The position numbers were made by a program, and so were the translations under genes. A DNA stretch of 15,098 bases from Verrucomicrobia bacterium UBA1263 (GTDB lineage: Bacteria > Verrucomicrobiota > Verrucomicrobiia > Limisphaerales > UBA1412), in the NCBI GenBank assembly GCA_002308515.1, contig DBVN01000016.1, positions 12,025 through 27,122 on the forward strand, in the 5' to 3' direction. Of the stretch, positions 7,954-13,978 are shown piece after piece; position 1 is the first letter of the stretch, and every line of letters starts with the position of its first letter. Below the pieces are notes generated by a model. It had not been told where the DNA came from, ran no database searches, and worked only from the letters and a program-made list of their open reading frames with translations.

Positions 7954-7982
7954 TTTATAGACGAAGTATAAGACCTTGACAA
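7954..7982 (-). promoter_or_regulatory. Promoter of the MFS / small membrane protein operon
   Basis: On the minus strand TTGTCA (7982-7977), a 17-nt spacer and TATAAA (7959-7954) match the sigma-70 consensus at five of six positions in each hexamer. The predicted start of transcription near 7947 leaves a leader of only about 15 nt before ATG 7932. Confidence 0.75.
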
Positions 7983-8063
7983 CCTTTTTTGACCCGGCGT
8001 TCACAGCGAAAAAACACCGATAAAATACGGTTTTTCGTTTTTTTAGCTTCTTTCGGCACGGTG

Positions 8064-8870
8064 ATGGAGTACAATCTTTCCCGATTTATGGGCCAAAGTG
8101 TTCGCTCAGGAGGAGAATTTCATCATAATATACTCAAACTCAATACGATCGACTCAACAAACTCATTTGCCAAAGCGCATTTTGACGAGCTGATAGACCG
8201 CACAGCCGTTGTCGCCGACTATCAAACAGCCGGACGCGGGCGCGCCGGTCGCTCTTGGTGTTCCCTGGAAGGCAATCTCTTCCTCACTCTCATCCTGAAA
8301 CCCAATATCCCCTTCTCTCCGGAATCCGCCCATGCCACCATGACACACTACATGGGAGTCAGTCTCTGTCTGCTGCTGGAAAAAATGGGACTGCGCCCCG
8401 GTCTCAAATGGCCCAACGACATCCTGGTCAACGGCAAGAAGATCGCCGGCATTCTGGCCGAATTCGTTCCTATGCCGCCCAAAAGCTCCCGTCCGCAAAT
8501 GGGCATCGTCATCGGCATCGGGGTCAATCTGAACATGAAAGACAGCGACTTGGAAGCGATAGACCAGCCCGCCGTCTCGCTGGCACAACTGCTTCCGCCC
8601 AAACGCCGTCCCGACCGTGATCACTTTCTCACGGCCTATCTGGATACCTTCTTTGAGGAATACGACCTCTTTCTGAGAAATGGGTTTGCGCAGATCGTCA
8701 AGACCTACGACAGCTTCCTGCTCTACAAAGGCGAAAAAGTCCGCCTTCAGACCGAGCAAAACACACGCCGCGGCATCCTTAAAGGCATCAGCCCCAGCGG
8801 CTCCCTCCTGTTGGAAGACGAAACCGGCCACCAAAACGAATTCTACGCCGGCGATGTCTGGCTGGAATAG
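8064..8870 (+). CDS. birA: Biotin-[acetyl-CoA-carboxylase] ligase, catalytic-only (group I) BirA
   Basis: From ATG at 8064 it has 268 residues with no N-terminal helix-turn-helix, so it is a ligase without the repressor function of E. coli BirA. Motifs in order: IDSTNSFAK (29-37), the biotinyl-AMP loop GRGRAGRSW (58-65 region), LKWPNDILVNGKKIAGIL (114-131) with the catalytic-loop lysines, GIGVNLN (151-157), and a C-terminal SH3-like domain (~222-268, VRLQTEQNTRRGILKGI). It makes biotinyl-AMP and transfers biotin to carrier lysines such as that of the oadA-type subunit at the left edge. The start is uncertain: ATG 8064, ATG 8088, or a non-ATG codon just after an AGGAGGAG at 8108-8115 could each be used, and all leave the catalytic core intact. 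It converges with the RhuM gene, 21 nt away. Confidence 0.92.
   Translation: MEYNLSRFMGQSVRSGGEFHHNILKLNTIDSTNSFAKAHFDELIDRTAVVADYQTAGRGRAGRSWCSLEGNLFLTLILKPNIPFSPESAHATMTHYMGVSLCLLLEKMGLRPGLKWPNDILVNGKKIAGILAEFVPMPPKSSRPQMGIVIGIGVNLNMKDSDLEAIDQPAVSLAQLLPPKRRPDRDHFLTAYLDTFFEEYDLFLRNGFAQIVKTYDSFLLYKGEKVRLQTEQNTRRGILKGISPSGSLLLEDETGHQNEFYAGDVWLE
8108..8115 (+). promoter_or_regulatory. Strong Shine-Dalgarno inside the 5' part of birA
   Basis: AGGAGGAG is the strongest ribosome binding site in the window, yet no in-frame ATG, GTG or TTG follows at a usable distance; ATA at 8130 is the nearest plausible unusual start. It lies between the ATGs at 8064 and 8088 and the conserved core that begins near 8130. 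It may be chance, a mutated former start, or the true signal with a rare start codon. Confidence 0.4.
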
Positions 8871-8891
8871 TTGTATGGTGTTTTGGTATGA

Positions 8892-9938
8892 TCAGCCTTT
8901 CTTTTTGGACATTCTGACTTTTTTCTTCGCGGTATTCCCCGCGAGTTTAAGGGTTTCAAGATAAGCCTTTTCCACAGGTGAAAGCGTCTGGACCTGATAT
9001 TTTCGATATTCATTCGTTGCCTTTTCAATGGCCTGTTGGTGGCTCACTCTTCCGGCATTTTCAAGCATCTTGCGTCCACCGGATGAAAGCACCGCGTCCA
9101 GCTGTTCCACATAATCGCTCATATACATAGGCTTATGTTCGATGGCATTGATCTCCGCCAGGTCAAAGTAACCGGAAACCAAGTTGTTCAGCACCCTCAG
9201 TTCATCTTCATTCAAATAGTTCTTGGCAATGGAAATATCTTTCAGTGTAGGTGATTCTCCCGCAAATGTTTTCAACCCCATAAAAGGTTTTTCAGCATCA
9301 GTCCGGTCATAGATGACCTCCGCCGCGGTATGTCCGTGCGCCGCGTAGTGTAATTTGTTCTGCACTATCTTAAAAAAGGCGATAGACTCCGTGCTTTTGG
9401 GATCATAGTCCACACTGGTGGCATAAAGATCCAGCACTTGACGGTACAACACCTTCTCAGATGAGCGGATATCACGGATGCGATCCAACAGTTCTTTCCA
9501 ATAGGCTCCGCCGCCGTTTCCTTTCAGGCGTTCGTCATCCAGTGTGAACCCCTTGATCATGTACTCTTTAAGACGGGCTGTTGCCCAGATCCGGAACTGA
9601 GTGCCCCGGATAGATTTCACCCGATACCCCACGGATATGATAACGTCCAAATTATAGTATTCTATGTTTCTTTCTACTTGCCGGTCACCCTCGGTTTGAA
9701 CTGTTGCAAAATTTGCAACAGTTGCTTTTGGCTCAAGCTCCCCTTCCTGAAAAACGTTCTTGATGTGGCGGGAAACTGTCGATTTATCCCGCTGGAACAG
9801 CTCCGCCATCTGATCCAGGGAAAGCCAAATCGTTTCGTTCTCTAACTTTACATCAAGCTTTGTCCGACCATCCTCAGTCCGGTAGATGAGGATCTCTCCC
9901 ATATTCGCTTTATCTCCATTGTCGTCTTTCATTATCAT
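8892..9938 (-). CDS. rhuM: RhuM-family protein
   Basis: The 348-residue product matches the RhuM family (named after a gene of Salmonella pathogenicity island 3). Typical stretches are EILIYRTEDGRTKLDVKLE (residues 15-33), a helix-turn-helix-like segment LSLDQMAELFQRDKSTVSRH (39-58), YYNLDVIISVGYRVKSIRGT (94-113) followed by FRIWATARLKEY, and YAAHGHTAAEVIYDRTDAEK (198-217). The C-terminus is Lys-rich. The first part probably binds DNA; the biochemical role of the family is not established, and members are common on mobile and defence-associated islands. ATG 9938 is chosen because AAGGG lies 7 nt upstream; ATG 9932 is possible. Unlike the resident genes it has no long open antisense frame, so it uses TTA, CTA or TCA codons, consistent with transfer. 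It is divergent from the HepT/MntA pair. Confidence 0.88.
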   Translation of the reverse strand: MIMKDDNGDKANMGEILIYRTEDGRTKLDVKLENETIWLSLDQMAELFQRDKSTVSRHIKNVFQEGELEPKATVANFATVQTEGDRQVERNIEYYNLDVIISVGYRVKSIRGTQFRIWATARLKEYMIKGFTLDDERLKGNGGGAYWKELLDRIRDIRSSEKVLYRQVLDLYATSVDYDPKSTESIAFFKIVQNKLHYAAHGHTAAEVIYDRTDAEKPFMGLKTFAGESPTLKDISIAKNYLNEDELRVLNNLVSGYFDLAEINAIEHKPMYMSDYVEQLDAVLSSGGRKMLENAGRVSHQQAIEKATNEYRKYQVQTLSPVEKAYLETLKLAGNTAKKKVRMSKKKG

Positions 9939-9984
9939 CAAATATCCCTTCTCTTCCGTCTGTATGGAATGTCAGTGGAGAAAT

Positions 9985-9990
9985 ATTATA
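9985..9990 (-). promoter_or_regulatory. -10 element of the RhuM gene
   Basis: A perfect TATAAT on the minus strand lies 46 nt before ATG 9938. No good -35 hexamer is found at 16-18 nt, so an activator or another sigma contact may be needed. The AAGGG Shine-Dalgarno at 9950-9946 is downstream of it. Confidence 0.45.
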
Positions 9991-10140
9991 AAACTTTCTG
10001 ACATGTTACGAGAACAAGTTTACAAAAAAAAACAGGTGTTTTTTCAACGTAACGATTTCTTGCATTTCATTTCCTCTCTAACTCTTTCTCTTGCCCTCTA
10101 TTTCTTGCTTTTCCCTGCTTTCTAATGGTGATTTTGGGTT
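9991..10140. other. AT-rich intergenic segment with inverted repeats and a long pyrimidine tract
   Basis: Between the divergent RhuM and HepT genes, AAAAAACA (10027-10034) and TGTTTTTT (10037-10044) form an 18-bp palindrome centred on GG. It is flanked by a second inverted pair, GTTACG (10005-10010) and CGTAAC (10048-10053). Bases ~10054-10128 are almost all pyrimidine on the plus strand, and GCAAGAAAT occurs twice on the minus strand within the tract. No gene is credible here. The palindromes could be operators for either divergent unit. Confidence 0.5.
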
Positions 10141-10158
10141 GAATACCTTTTTAGGATG

Positions 10159-10188
10159 TGGACAAAAAGGAGTATAGGATGCTAAAAT
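10159..10188 (+). promoter_or_regulatory. Strong promoter of the hepT-mntA pair
   Basis: TGGACA (10159-10164), an 18-nt spacer and TAAAAT (10183-10188) each match the consensus at five of six positions. TGC directly before the -10 gives an extended -10. Transcription would start near 10195, about 30 nt before ATG 10225. Confidence 0.75.
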
Positions 10189-10200
10189 TGGAGTGAAGGG

Positions 10201-10215
10201 CGGCTTCATCAGCCG
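10201..10215 (+). promoter_or_regulatory. Leader hairpin between Shine-Dalgarno and hepT start
   Basis: CGGCT (10201-10205) and AGCCG (10211-10215) form a 5-bp stem with a 5-nt loop. It sits between a purine-rich GAAGGG (10195-10200) and the ATG at 10225. Folding would bring the distant Shine-Dalgarno to about 10 nt from the start; as DNA it could also be a short operator. Confidence 0.4.
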
Positions 10216-10224
10216 GTGACAATT

Positions 10225-10662
10225 ATGATCGAATATGACAAATACAAAAAGGCTCTTAAAAATTTAGAGCTTCAGTTCGCGAACTACCGCACACTGGAAG
10301 ATTCTCTGCCTGGTCTGATGCGCGAAGCTGTGGAAGAATCTGTCATTCAACGGTTCGAGGTGTGTTACGATTGTCTCTGGAAAGTCCTGAAACGCTTCCT
10401 TGCGGAATATCTAGGCATCCCCGATTTACCCAACAGTCCCAAGCCGATTTTCCGAATCGCGGCTGAAAATCATATCCTGACTGCAGGCACTCCATCTGAT
10501 CCGCTCGCCATTGAACGGTGGATGGACTACGCCAACGCACGTGTGGATACGAGCCATGACTACAGTGGACTCAAAGCCAAAGCAGCTCTGGCGCTGATAC
10601 AGGATTTTATTCCTGACGCTATTGCTCTCTACCAAAAAATGACCTCTCAGCCATGGAAATAA
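10225..10662 (+). CDS. hepT: HepT-like HEPN toxin (nucleotidyltransferase substrate-binding family)
   Basis: This 145-residue all-alpha protein matches the HI0074/HepT family (nucleotidyltransferase substrate-binding protein). It carries the HEPN ribonuclease motif RX4HXY as Arg106-VDTS-His111-Asp-Tyr113, inside ANARVDTSHDYS. In characterised HepT/MntA modules the toxin is an RNase of this type, and the tyrosine of the motif is the residue that MntA AMPylates to neutralise it. All three residues are present, so the toxin is probably active. ATG 10225 is preferred over the GTG at 10216 because the family usually begins a few residues before the first helix (YDKYKKAL). It overlaps mntA by 10 nt, which indicates coupled translation with the toxin first. 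The gene has its own strong promoter and a leader hairpin. Confidence 0.87.
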   Translation: MIEYDKYKKALKNLELQFANYRTLEDSLPGLMREAVEESVIQRFEVCYDCLWKVLKRFLAEYLGIPDLPNSPKPIFRIAAENHILTAGTPSDPLAIERWMDYANARVDTSHDYSGLKAKAALALIQDFIPDAIALYQKMTSQPWK

Positions 10663-10961
10663 TGCTCCCGACCCTCCGGATTTCCGAAAAGGAAAAGACC
10701 CTGCTGCTGGAACTGCTGCGGCGGCATCTGCCCGGCGTGGATGTCTGGGCTTACGGTTCACGTGTTGGCAGGAAAAGTACACCCCAGTCTGATCTGGATC
10801 TGGTCGTCTTTGCCTCCGCGGAACAGTCCCGTCAGGTTGGCGACTTAAGAGAATCTCTGGAAGAAAGCGACCTGCCCTTCCGGGTGGATCTTTTCGTCTG
10901 GGAGGATCTTCCCGAATCCTTCCAAAAGAATATCGAGTCCTTTCATACGGTACTGAACTGA
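10653..10961 (+). CDS. mntA: MntA-like minimal nucleotidyltransferase antitoxin
   Basis: The 102-residue protein is a minimal nucleotidyltransferase of the DNA polymerase beta superfamily. It shows the exact GSX10DXD signature: Gly35-Ser36, ten residues, then Asp47 and Asp49 within SDLDLVVF. Asp79 in FRVDLFVWED provides the third metal-binding carboxylate. In type VII toxin-antitoxin systems such proteins transfer AMP groups from ATP to the tyrosine of the HEPN partner. The gene starts inside the 3' end of the toxin gene (10-nt overlap), and no separate promoter or clear Shine-Dalgarno is seen, so it depends on the upstream transcript. Length and motifs are complete, and nothing suggests decay. 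An alternative reading as a housekeeping HI0073-type pair is possible, but the intact RX4HXY in the partner favours the toxin-antitoxin view. Confidence 0.88.
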   Translation: MEIMLPTLRISEKEKTLLLELLRRHLPGVDVWAYGSRVGRKSTPQSDLDLVVFASAEQSRQVGDLRESLEESDLPFRVDLFVWEDLPESFQKNIESFHTVLN

Positions 10962-11081
10962 CCCTTTGGCGCTGAGACGCGAGATCTTACTTTTATACGA
11001 TTTATCTTCTTGTTATTAAATAACTTATTTGTATTTATCCGCGTCCATCTGCAGTTCTTTGAACACCAGTCGTGATTCCAA

Positions 11082-11120
11082 AAAAATCCCCCGGAGATGA
11101 TTCCGAGGGATTTTTGTTTT
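11082..11120. terminator. Bidirectional terminator between mntA and the Gfo/Idh/MocA gene
   Basis: AAAAATCCC-C-CGGA (from 11082) pairs with TCCG-A-GGGATTTTT (11102-11115), with one internal C/A mismatch and a 6-nt loop. T-runs follow on the plus strand and, read from the other side, on the minus strand. The bases between mntA and this hairpin (10962-11081) are AT-rich and hold no credible gene. Confidence 0.82.
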
Positions 11121-11137
11121 GTTATGCGGCTAATGCT

Positions 11138-12310
11138 TTACTTGAGCATCTGGACCGGAGTCCACGCGCCGTTGGCATCGGAGCTGTCCACACAAGCATA
11201 GACAAAGGACATGCCCATGTAACCGTCACGCACGTTGGCGTACTTGCTGCCGTCGCACTTGAAGGGCTTGCCTTCCTCGAAGGCGCGGACATCGGCCTCA
11301 AAGCAGCGATGCAGACGGGCATAAGCATCATGGAAAGCTTCGGGGTGACCGCTGGGGATGGTCGGCTCGGCCATCAGGTCCGCCGGCAGATCTTTCAGGA
11401 ATCCGTCGTTGGCGGTGATGCCGTTGTTGCGCCAGTAGATGCGGTCGGGCTGACCGTCGAGATAGATCTTCACGCATTCGGGCTCTTCCTGTTTCCAAAC
11501 GAGGGTGCCCTTGTCGCCGTTGACTTCGATGCCGAGGTCGTTCTTGTGGCCGATGGCGATCTGAGAAGCGCGGACCAGAGCGCGGCCTGTGCCGTTGCTC
11601 AGTTTGCAGTAAGCGGTGAAGTGATCATCCAGCGGACGGCCTTCCACCATCTTCTCCAGATGGGCGGAAACTTCGGTCACGTCCAGACCGGTCACATAGC
11701 GAAGCTGCATCAGAGCGTGTGTTCCGATGTCGCCACCGCAGCAGCTGCGGCCGGAGGTCTTGGGATTGCAGCTCCAGACATTCAGCGGCTTGGCCAGCCA
11801 GCCCTGGATATAGGAGGAATCCACCCAGCGGATGTTGCCCAGCAGACCGCTTGTGACGATGTGACGGGCAAAACGGCTCGTCCAGTGTCCCAGATAGGTG
11901 TGAGCCACGCAGAAGGGGATGTTCTTTTCCTCAGCCAGACGAACCAGTTTCTCGGATTCTTCCAGATTCAGGGTCAGAGGTTTCTCGCAGAGCACGGGGA
12001 TGCCGGCCTGGAGGGCTTTGTATGCCGGGTCAAAGTGGACATGATTCGGGGTCACGATCACCACATAGTCCAGTCTCTCGCCCAGAGGAAGATTCTTCTG
12101 AGCCTCGATCATGGCATCATAGGACTCATATCCTTTGATGGGATACGGCCAGTTGGCGGCTTCTTCCATCGCGATCTGCGGATCCGGGAAGAGTGCGCCC
12201 GCGACAACGCGGCGGGTGCCGTCAAAGTGAATAGCTTTCTGATGGGGCTGAGCAATGAACGCTCCCTTACCGCCGCCGATCAAACCTACATTTAAGGGTC
12301 TTTTAGACAT
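11138..12310 (-). CDS. Gfo/Idh/MocA family NAD(P)-dependent oxidoreductase
   Basis: The 390-residue cytoplasmic protein starts with a Rossmann nucleotide-binding loop, GLIGGGKGAF (residues 9-18). VTPNHVHF (86-93) and the family signature CEKPLTLN (108-115), with the catalytic-site lysine, follow. The second domain contains GGDIGTHAL (192-200), where Asp194 and His198 correspond to the usual substrate/catalytic pair. Family members oxidise or reduce sugars, inositols and related polyols. The long insert WSCNPKTSGRSCCGGD and the C-terminal SGHPEAFHDAYARL resemble the ~380-residue subgroup common in polysaccharide-degrading bacteria. The exact substrate cannot be read from sequence. No Shine-Dalgarno precedes ATG 12310; the leader is AT-rich, as in many leader-poor starts of such bacteria. 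It is a single-gene unit with its own promoter and an ~80-nt leader. Confidence 0.92.
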   Translation of the reverse strand: MSKRPLNVGLIGGGKGAFIAQPHQKAIHFDGTRRVVAGALFPDPQIAMEEAANWPYPIKGYESYDAMIEAQKNLPLGERLDYVVIVTPNHVHFDPAYKALQAGIPVLCEKPLTLNLEESEKLVRLAEEKNIPFCVAHTYLGHWTSRFARHIVTSGLLGNIRWVDSSYIQGWLAKPLNVWSCNPKTSGRSCCGGDIGTHALMQLRYVTGLDVTEVSAHLEKMVEGRPLDDHFTAYCKLSNGTGRALVRASQIAIGHKNDLGIEVNGDKGTLVWKQEEPECVKIYLDGQPDRIYWRNNGITANDGFLKDLPADLMAEPTIPSGHPEAFHDAYARLHRCFEADVRAFEEGKPFKCDGSKYANVRDGYMGMSFVYACVDSSDANGAWTPVQMLK

Positions 12311-12354
12311 AATGATTTTTTAACTTAAAATACTTTCTTACAGAGCCTTTCCGT

Positions 12355-12369
12355 TTCCCGACACGGGAA
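12355..12369 (-). promoter_or_regulatory. Hairpin in the leader of the oxidoreductase gene
   Basis: TTCCCG (12355-12360) and CGGGAA (12364-12369) form a perfect 6-bp inverted repeat around ACA. It lies between the predicted transcription start (near 12393) and ATG 12310. It could act as an RNA hairpin or as a repressor half-site pair; it lacks a T-run, so it is not a terminator. Confidence 0.4.
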
Positions 12370-12399
12370 GCCGCCAGACTCTTGCTACCGTCAGGGGAT

Positions 12400-12428
12400 A
12401 TTTTATCGGTCTATTCCCAAAGCCGCAA
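12400..12428 (-). promoter_or_regulatory. Candidate promoter of the Gfo/Idh/MocA gene
   Basis: On the minus strand TTGCGG (12428-12423), 17 nt and TAAAAT (12405-12400) make a promoter with a good -10 (five of six). The -35 is identical to that before the CBM48 gene. The remainder of the 12311-12543 intergenic region holds no credible gene. Confidence 0.55.
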
Positions 12429-12543
12429 GGCATTTTTCAACTTCAAAAACGAATCTCTATTTTATGGAACCCCGGCCGAAAATCGGATAGTATGTCGCCG
12501 ACGTTCGGGGATCCGCCGTTCAAAGACGATCCTCCACTGACAG

Positions 12544-13977
12544 ATGCTGTTCCATACATTTGAGTTTCTGATCCTGTTCGCGGTCACGACGGTGTGCGCT
12601 TTCGCGTCACACGGCCGTGTACGTCAGGCGGTCCTGCTGGCGGCCAGTCTCTTCTTTTATGCCTGGGGCAGTTTGGAATACATCCCTCTGTTCTGTCTGC
12701 TGATCCTGTACACTTACGGCTGCGGCTTTGTGGTAGAGCGGCACAAGAACCGAGCTCTGCTGGGCGGTATCATCACGCTGACTTTTCTTCCCCTGCTCTT
12801 TTATAAGTACTGGCCGTTCCTGTGCAGTCAGATAGGCCCGGATTTCTACCGTCAGATGGGAGCCGACCGCATCGGTCTGCCCATCGGCATCTCGTTCTAT
12901 ACGTTCCAAGCCGTTGCCTATCTGGTGGATGTATGGCGAGGTGACCAGAAAGCCGAGCGTGATCTGCTCTCCTACAGCCTTTTCATTTCCTTCTTTCCCC
13001 AGCTGGTGGCCGGTCCCATCGAGCGCGCCTCCCAGCTGCTGGATCAGATCAAGCAGGACTTTTCCTTCGACTATCAACGTATCGTTCAGGGACTTCGGCT
13101 GATGGCGGCCGGTCTCTTCATGAAGGTATTCGTGGCGGACAACATCGCTTTTGTGGTGGACGAGGTTTACAGCCGCGGAGAGACGGCCAACGGCCTTTTC
13201 CTGCTGCTGGGGACGTTCCTTTTCGGAATGCAGATCTACTGCGATTTCAACGGCTACACGACAATCGCCAGAGGCACGGCACGCATCCTGGGCATCGAGC
13301 TGGTGCGCAATTTCAACCAGCCCTATTTTTCCAAATCGGTCACGGAGTTCTGGCGCAGGTGGCATATCTCTCTTTCTTTCTGGTTCCGGGATTATCTTTA
13401 TATCCCCCTGGGCGGCAGCCGCTGTGGTCAGGCGCGTTCCTGTTTCAATCTTTTTATCACTTTTCTGGTCAGCGGCATCTGGCACGGTGCCAACTGGACT
13501 TTCGCCATCTGGGGCGGTGTGAACGGTCTGATCCTGATCGTGGAGAAGCTGCTCCACATCAAGAAGGAAAAGCACTCCCGCGCGGAACGGTTCATCGGCT
13601 GGCTCTACACGTGGATCTTCATCAATCTGGCCTGGGTCTTTTTCCGGGCGCAGACGCTGGACGACGCTCTCCACATCCTCAAGCGCATCTTTGCCGACTT
13701 GATCCCAACACTTTACGGACTAGTCACGGCCCACATCGGCATTTTTGAGATCATCCCCTCACGCGGCCGTTTTCTCTGGACGCTGGGGCTGAGTCTGGCC
13801 GGCATTTTCTGTGTCTGGGCTTATTCCTTCTACGAAACGCGCAAAGGCCAGTTTGAGGTCTGTGTCGGACAATGGAACCCCTTGGAACGGTGGGCATTAT
13901 ATCTGTTTCTGTTAGGGATCGCGCTCTGTTTCGGCGCGATGGGCAGCAAAGGTCAATTCATCTATTTCCGGTTCTGA
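12544..13977 (+). CDS. MBOAT-family O-acyltransferase (AlgI-like)
   Basis: This 477-residue polytopic membrane protein is a clear AlgI/DltB-type MBOAT. Key stretches: LPIGISFYTFQAVAYLVDVWRG (~residues 117-138), FFPQLVAGPIERASQL, YCDFNGYT, EFWRRWHISLSFWFRDYLYIPLGGSR with His274, and SGIWHGANWTF with the essential His314. About ten or more helices are predicted. The family moves an acyl (usually acetyl) group across the membrane and passes it, often through an SGNH partner, to an extracytoplasmic polymer. The next gene begins 1 nt after its stop and encodes such a partner. The substrate polymer could be an exopolysaccharide, lipopolysaccharide or cell-wall polymer; no alginate biosynthesis gene is visible, so I give no alg symbol. 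No Shine-Dalgarno precedes the ATG, and no convincing promoter was found. Confidence 0.93.
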   Translation: MLFHTFEFLILFAVTTVCAFASHGRVRQAVLLAASLFFYAWGSLEYIPLFCLLILYTYGCGFVVERHKNRALLGGIITLTFLPLLFYKYWPFLCSQIGPDFYRQMGADRIGLPIGISFYTFQAVAYLVDVWRGDQKAERDLLSYSLFISFFPQLVAGPIERASQLLDQIKQDFSFDYQRIVQGLRLMAAGLFMKVFVADNIAFVVDEVYSRGETANGLFLLLGTFLFGMQIYCDFNGYTTIARGTARILGIELVRNFNQPYFSKSVTEFWRRWHISLSFWFRDYLYIPLGGSRCGQARSCFNLFITFLVSGIWHGANWTFAIWGGVNGLILIVEKLLHIKKEKHSRAERFIGWLYTWIFINLAWVFFRAQTLDDALHILKRIFADLIPTLYGLVTAHIGIFEIIPSRGRFLWTLGLSLAGIFCVWAYSFYETRKGQFEVCVGQWNPLERWALYLFLLGIALCFGAMGSKGQFIYFRF

Positions 13978-13978
13978 T

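Noticed and set aside
6611..8870. MFS pair as a biotin transporter because of its neighbour birA
   Set aside because: The genes are divergent, with separate promoters, and the MFS protein has no biotin-transporter signature; adjacency alone is not enough.
10431..10524. RIAAENH (Arg77-His83) as the HEPN RX4-6H motif of HepT
   Set aside because: It fits the loose pattern, but the family motif RX4HXY is clearly the later Arg106-His111-Tyr113, with the conserved TSH-Y context.
11072..12295. 407-codon plus-strand frame opposite the oxidoreductase gene
   Set aside because: Codon-aligned shadow of a clear Gfo/Idh/MocA gene; it would also start in front of the terminator at 11082-11120.
12465..12493. 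Candidate plus-strand promoter TGGAAC-N17-TAGTAT before the MBOAT gene
   Set aside because: Three and four matches of six are too weak to claim.
12607..13674. 355-codon minus-strand frame opposite the MBOAT gene
   Set aside because: Codon-aligned shadow; the plus strand carries the conserved WHGANW and RRWH motifs.
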